Position numbers and translations under genes: made by a program | Part shown: one piece after another, positions 60,206 through 64,000 of the stretch | How the letters are laid out: each line of letters starts with the position of its first letter | How positions within the stretch are numbered: the first letter of the stretch is position 1 | Notes under the pieces: generated by a model | What the model was told of the DNA's origin: nothing | The model's input: only the letters and a program-made list of their open reading frames with translations | Databases searched by the model: none | NCBI GenBank assembly: GCA_963794475.1 | Contig: CAWCDW010000003.1 | Span: 806,001 to 870,000, forward strand | Origin: GAS188 sp963794475 | GTDB lineage: Bacteria > Pseudomonadota > Alphaproteobacteria > Rhizobiales > Beijerinckiaceae | Length of the DNA: 64,000 bases | Reading direction: 5' to 3'

Positions 60206-60225
60206 TGCAAGTTGATTAACTTGCA
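60206..60225. repeat. Inverted repeat upstream of the secE promoter
   Basis: TGCAAGTT and AACTTGCA are perfect 8-bp arms around GATT. It lies between the end of the SPFH gene and the secE promoter, and could be an operator, a weak terminator or an insertion boundary. Confidence 0.4.
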
Positions 60226-60296
60226 AGGGTCTTCACTTGAAAATGGACCGCCTCCGGTCTTGGAATGTGAAGGGGGGATTGAGTGCGCCCGACGAC

Positions 60297-62129
60297 TTAC
60301 CGTCTCGCCGCATCTCCCGAAGCGGCTACCGCTCCTTGCTGCATCATGCTTCCGAAAATCGCGGCCGCACCTTCGAGGCCGCTGCCACCGCCGGCCACAT
60401 AAACTTGGGGCAGGTTAAGGTTCTTCAGGATATCCGGATGGTCCGCCAGCAAATCAATCACGAGTTTCATTTGCTGCAGGCGCAGCACGCTTTCCTTTCC
60501 GAGCACATTGGCCTGAGCCGTCTGGCCGGCAGCTTGCTCCTCCAGGAAAAGCCGCTCGGCCCGCCCTTCGGCCGCCCTCTTGTCCTGTAGGAGCGTCGCC
60601 GTCTGAACGCCGATTTGGGCAGTGACCAGATCGCTTTGCTGGTTGGCGGTGGCGCGCGCCTGCTCGGTTTTCTGACGCTGCTCTTGAGCCGTTTGCTCCT
60701 GGATGAAGGCGAGCTTCAACTGGCCGGCCAGCTGCTCACGTTGGCGCGCGAGCAGCAATTCCGGCGGGATGACGGATTCGCCCAGACGAATCTCCTTGAC
60801 GTCAACACCAGCGCGCCGTCCATCAAGCTGCATGCGTTCGAGAATCGCCTTCTCGAGCACCGGACGGTTTTCAACCGTATCAAGAACGCGTGTCGGGCGC
60901 GCAACGGTCGTGATCACGCCCTTGTCGTCGGCCTGTTGAAATTGAATCGACCCGCCGTAGACGTTGCGCACATGCGACCTGATCGACGGCACCACGATGC
61001 GCTCGTCGACCTCCGCTTGCCCGCCCACGGCCGCGACAACGATCGGTGCATGCTCAGGCGTGATCTGCACGACCGCGCGTAGCTCCTGCTGGATCTCCCA
61101 GCCCTCGATCTTCGTGTTGATCGCGGTGTCGGCGGAGTCGTTCGGCTTGGGGAAGGATTGGGTTCGTTCCGATTGGGTGAAGTCGCCCTTGCTGTCGACT
61201 TTCAGATCGATGTAACGCCTCGTGAAACCACCCTTGAATTCAAGCGCCGTGACGCGCGTGGAAACGAGTGTTACGTCATAGGCGTCCCGGTTCAGGTAAT
61301 AATCGTTTGGCGGAAGCGAATCCGCCCAGATTCCCTTGCATCCTCGTGGCACCAAATCGGCCTCGAGCCCATCTGCATCCGTCTTTGCCGTGATTTTCGT
61401 GCAATCGAGGCCCGTGCTTTGCACCGATGAACGCACCACCCCGACTGACCCCGCCGGCACGCGCGTGATCGAGGTGTCGAGTGGGGTATCTGCCTGGGTC
61501 AAGCCCCGCAAACTGTAAACATCGTCATTGTTGCGGACCACATCCTTGCCATTCCTGACATAGCCTATTCTCACCTCAAAAAGGGCGAGGTTCAGCGGGT
61601 AGACGCCGGGCTTGAGCACGCTGAGCTGCAGTCCCTTCTGTCCGCCATGCGTAAGGAAATACTCGGCATCGAGAAATTTCTGGTAGTCCTGTTCCGGCCA
61701 GGCATCGGCCATGATCTGACCGGCCGGAAGGGGAACGCCGTCACGCGCCACCACACGCCCGTAAAATCCCTGTGGGACGCTCACGAGTGGCAGATATTCG
61801 AGCGTGTTCATGACGTTGAAAAAAGGGATAATTCGAAAGGTGCCGGGCGGCACGACCTCGGCCTGATAACCCGTTTCGCCATTCGTCGCGATCAACCGCC
61901 CATCGGGAAGATTTGAAAAGCCGTAGAGCTTTCGAATGATCCCAACCTCGTCCGCCGGCACACGGATGATGCTGGTCTCGAGCGCCGCGGCAACCGCAAC
62001 CAGAACCAAAAGGCCGCGCGCAAGCGCGATGCTTCGCTCCCCTTGCACTCCAAGGCTTGAGCCCAAAGGCAGGCGCGGAAAGACAATTGCGGCGATGATC
62101 GCCAGGAATGCGCCCGCAACATAAATCAT
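60297..62129 (-). CDS. Large SPFH/Band 7-domain membrane protein
   Basis: Protein of 610 residues with two N-terminal membrane helices (MIYVAGAFLAIIAAIVF and ARGLLVLVAVAAALETSII), then an extended Band 7 region containing RVPADEVGIIRKLYGF, a second related SITRVPAGSVGVVRSSVQ, and IPPELLLARQREQLAGQ. A coiled coil (about 490-570) precedes a Gly/Ala-rich tail. No NfeD or FtsH partner is adjacent. It sits between tRNA-Trp and secE, which are normally neighbours, so it is likely an insertion. Confidence 0.82.
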   Translation of the reverse strand: MIYVAGAFLAIIAAIVFPRLPLGSSLGVQGERSIALARGLLVLVAVAAALETSIIRVPADEVGIIRKLYGFSNLPDGRLIATNGETGYQAEVVPPGTFRIIPFFNVMNTLEYLPLVSVPQGFYGRVVARDGVPLPAGQIMADAWPEQDYQKFLDAEYFLTHGGQKGLQLSVLKPGVYPLNLALFEVRIGYVRNGKDVVRNNDDVYSLRGLTQADTPLDTSITRVPAGSVGVVRSSVQSTGLDCTKITAKTDADGLEADLVPRGCKGIWADSLPPNDYYLNRDAYDVTLVSTRVTALEFKGGFTRRYIDLKVDSKGDFTQSERTQSFPKPNDSADTAINTKIEGWEIQQELRAVVQITPEHAPIVVAAVGGQAEVDERIVVPSIRSHVRNVYGGSIQFQQADDKGVITTVARPTRVLDTVENRPVLEKAILERMQLDGRRAGVDVKEIRLGESVIPPELLLARQREQLAGQLKLAFIQEQTAQEQRQKTEQARATANQQSDLVTAQIGVQTATLLQDKRAAEGRAERLFLEEQAAGQTAQANVLGKESVLRLQQMKLVIDLLADHPDILKNLNLPQVYVAGGGSGLEGAAAIFGSMMQQGAVAASGDAARR

Positions 62130-62512
62130 CGGCGTGCCCTACATGTTTTTGCCGCGTCGTTTTGGCTGGCTAACCAGGCAGAGGCCGCCCTGGGAAATCA
62201 CAACGGCGTGATCGGATGCGGACTTCGGAGACAATCGGCGAGCTTTCCATCCTGCGCTCGCGCAGCTTAAAAATCGGGCCTGCTGAAACGGACTAACTTT
62301 CAGGAGAAGCCCCACGCGTGTGAGCAGGTCGTCCTGAACACCGCGGCCGCACGCTCGCCGCAACGGCGTTCCGTCGCTACAGGCCGGGCATGATCGTCGT
62401 CTTGGATGACGGCGGGATCAGAACGTTGGCGGCTGAGGGTAATGCCGCCCAAAAGCTCCGTGAGGCAACGGAAGCTAGATTGGGAACGGCGGTACCGGTC
62501 TCTCGCAAAATT
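62130..62512. other. Intergenic, no gene recognised
   Basis: About 380 bp between the SPFH gene and the 3' end of tRNA-Trp. Open frames here either overlap the tRNA in antisense or show no family features. No integrase and no copy of the tRNA 3' end were seen. Confidence 0.5.
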
Positions 62513-62589
62513 TGGCAGGAGTGGAGGGACTCGAACCCCCAACCCCCGGTTTTGGAGACCGGTGCTCTAGCCGATTGAGCTACACTCCT
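62513..62589 (-). tRNA. trpT: tRNA-Trp (anticodon CCA)
   Basis: On the minus strand the acceptor AGGAGTG (62589-62583) pairs with CACTCCT (62523-62517). The D arm TAGCTCAATCGGCTAGAGC, anticodon loop CTCCAAA between CCGGT and ACCGG, and T arm GGGTTCGAGTCCC are all standard. The CCA end is encoded (62515-62513). In most Proteobacteria secE follows directly; here an SPFH gene intervenes. Confidence 0.97.
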
Positions 62590-62677
62590 TTAAGGCCGTC
62601 ACCCGCTCCTTTGCCGAAACCGCGGCCCTGAAGCAAGGGAAAACGCTTCGATATTGCCGGTGCTGATCGCCCGGCCC

Positions 62678-63457
62678 TCACCCCTTATGGCTCAAGCCGC
62701 CATCGATCGTGACGATGGTGCCGGTCGTGTAGGCCGAGAGATCCGAGGCGAGGAAGGCCACCATGGCGGCGATTTCCTCAGGGGTCGCGGCGCGGCCGAA
62801 GGGCAGGTCCGTGAGCATCTCGCGCCAGCGCTCGGGGTCACCCAGGAGGCTCTTCGCCCGGCCGCGCTGCAAGGTCTCGAGCCGGTCCGTCGACACCGGC
62901 CCGGGGTTGATGCCGACGACGCGCACGCCATGAGCCGGGCTCGCGGCGCCGAGCGCGCGCGTGAAGGCCATGAGGCCGGCATTCGCGGTCGAGCCCGCGA
63001 TGTAGGAGGCGCTCACCCGCTCGCCCGCGGCGCCGATCACGTTGACGATGACGCCCGCGCTCCGCGCCGCCATGCGGGCATGGAAGGCGCGCGTCATGCC
63101 GATATAGCCGAAGAGCTTGAGCTCCCAGGCCTCGCGCCAGCGCGGCTGATCGATGTCGGCAAGCGTGCCGCCCGGGATGGCGCCCGCATTGTTGACGAGG
63201 ATGTCGGTGCCCTCGCCATAACGCTCTACGAGCGCCGGCACGGCCTCGTCTTTCGACAGATCATGGGAAGCGATCTCGATCCGCGCCTTCGGGGCCGCGG
63301 CCTCGATCGTTGCCTTTGCGCATTCGAGATCGGGCTTGCTGCGCGAGACCAGCACCACATCGCAGCCCTCTTGCGCCAGAAGCTTCGCGCTCGCAAAGCC
63401 GATGCCCTTCGAGGCGCCGGTGACGAGCGCGCGGCGGCCGGATAAGCGAAGCTCCAT
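62678..63457 (-). CDS. SDR-family oxidoreductase lacking the catalytic lysine
   Basis: Short-chain dehydrogenase of 259 residues. The cofactor motif TGASKGIGFASAKLLAQEG and NNAGAIPGG are normal, and the C-terminal FLASDLSAYTTGTIVTIDGG is typical. The active site reads SYIAGSTANAG, so the YxxxK lysine is Ser. A subgroup of alphaproteobacterial SDR proteins shares this change; activity may be altered. Substrate is unknown. Confidence 0.88.
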   Translation of the reverse strand: MELRLSGRRALVTGASKGIGFASAKLLAQEGCDVVLVSRSKPDLECAKATIEAAAPKARIEIASHDLSKDEAVPALVERYGEGTDILVNNAGAIPGGTLADIDQPRWREAWELKLFGYIGMTRAFHARMAARSAGVIVNVIGAAGERVSASYIAGSTANAGLMAFTRALGAASPAHGVRVVGINPGPVSTDRLETLQRGRAKSLLGDPERWREMLTDLPFGRAATPEEIAAMVAFLASDLSAYTTGTIVTIDGGLSHKG

Positions 63458-63490
63458 GAGGGGTTCTCCTTGGCGGAAGGACGGGGCAGA

Positions 63491-64000
63491 TCAACGAGCG
63501 CGTGAGGGCTTTATCGTCTCGGTGAGCGCCGGAAAATGAAGGCTGCCGCCCTCGAAAGGCGGAAAGCGATGGTAATCCTGGCGCATCTCATGGCGCACAG
63601 GCGATTGCAGCGCCGCGGTCAAGGCTTCCGGGCTATCGAAGACCACGCGGTTTCGCTGCATATGCGCCACACGCCGGAACGGCATGGCGTCGATCCAATC
63701 GACCCGGCTCAGGATCTCGATCTGCCTGATGTTCGGAAAGCGGCGCATGATCGGCGGATGGCTCGCCACGTAATGCTTGAACCAGATGTTGAAGTCATCG
63801 GCCGGCCCCGGATAGTGAACAAGGAAGCTACATCGCGGCTCCGTCGCAGGCGGCGCTCCCGCGATCTCGAAAGGGCGAACGTACATCGCTTGTTGCGTCG
63901 CCTTCGTGCCCGCGAGGCTCGGCCAGGAAGCGGTGTCGGCGAGCGCTTGCAAATGCCCCTTCGCCGAGATTGCCGCCTCGAGCTCGAGAAGGTCGTCGAA
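63491..64000 (-). CDS. EthD-domain-like protein (5' end outside the window)
   Basis: Partial gene whose frame is open at the right window edge (the preceding residues FDDLLELEAAISAKGHLQAL continue beyond it). The visible 169 residues include RCSFLVHYPGPADDFNIWFKHYVASHPPIMRRFP and RNRVVFDSPEALTAALQSP, a ferredoxin-like alpha/beta pattern of EthD or dabb-type proteins, often found with aromatic or ether degradation. It lies 33 bp upstream of the SDR gene on the same strand and probably shares its operon. Confidence 0.65.
   Translation of the reverse strand, partial: FDDLLELEAAISAKGHLQALADTASWPSLAGTKATQQAMYVRPFEIAGAPPATEPRCSFLVHYPGPADDFNIWFKHYVASHPPIMRRFPNIRQIEILSRVDWIDAMPFRRVAHMQRNRVVFDSPEALTAALQSPVRHEMRQDYHRFPPFEGGSLHFPALTETIKPSRAR

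Noticed and set aside
62130..62512. Integrase or attachment-site duplicate beside tRNA-Trp
   Set aside because: No recombinase frame and no copy of the tRNA 3' end were seen on either side of the SPFH gene.
62390..62578. Open frame on the plus strand ending with a tryptophan-containing, Pro-rich peptide
   Set aside because: Its 3' half is the antisense of tRNA-Trp, a common false gene.

Overview
The window is high-GC bacterial DNA from the Alphaproteobacteria, most likely Hyphomicrobiales (Rhizobiales). The lineage call rests on the cell-cycle regulator GcrA with GANTC methylation sites beside it, the phoR-phoU-phoB order, the WD40/CobW-GTPase pair, an rpmH-rnpA-yidC-engB run, a serB/miaA divergent pair, a tRNA-Trp close to secE-nusG, and a zinc-free ribosomal protein L36. 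The genus cannot be read from the sequence. No phage genes, intact insertion sequences or CRISPR arrays were seen.

Layout. 1-3.4 kb: phosphate signalling (phoR cut by the window edge, a Pho box, phoU, phoB), then gcrA on the other strand. 3.9-8.6 kb: an EamA transporter, then a CsoR/FrmR-type repressor facing a HisE-like pyrophosphohydrolase and an atypical NRAMP transporter. A repressor operator overlaps that promoter, and the operon has a long folded leader. 8.7-11.1 kb: a serine/threonine dehydratase-like enzyme divergent from a MocR regulator. 11.2-20.6 kb: housekeeping and catabolic enzymes, including serB, miaA, PhzF, two reductases and a frameshifted membrane protein. 20.7-25.8 kb: LysE exporter, 4.5S RNA, dnaX, frameshifted ybaB, aat, rpmJ. 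25.9-32.9 kb: alpha/beta hydrolase, WD40 and CobW proteins, then rpmH-rnpA-yidC-engB. 32.9-36.4 kb: dinJ with a wrecked yafQ toxin, modBC, and higBA. 36.5-41.9 kb: a leader peptide and terminator before a GNAT enzyme, an omega-aminotransferase, hpf-ptsN and fumarase. 42-47.4 kb: cobS (frameshifted)/cobT and a partial branched-chain amino acid ABC operon. 47.4-55.3 kb: PagL-like lipid A deacylase, NfeD-SPFH pair, glcDEF with glcD frameshifted, and TlpA. 55.4-59.3 kb: argH, LptM-like lipoprotein, ArsR regulator, flavin reductase and a truncated proline dehydrogenase. 59.3-64 kb: nusG-secE, a large SPFH protein lying between secE and tRNA-Trp, an SDR and a partial EthD-like gene.

Two themes recur. 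First, many conserved gene neighbourhoods are cut short: no pst genes between phoR and phoU, no recR after ybaB, no argB after engB, no modA, no livM or livF, no lysA after the lipoprotein, and no rplK after nusG. Second, several conserved genes carry frameshifts (cobS, glcD, ybaB, a membrane protein) or are remnants (yafQ, a BrnA-like antitoxin, proline dehydrogenase). This suggests a rearranged, partly decaying genome, or local assembly error. The most interesting candidates for new biology are the CsoR/HisE-like/NRAMP-like module with its structured leader, and the Arg-rich leader-peptide attenuator in front of the lone GNAT gene.
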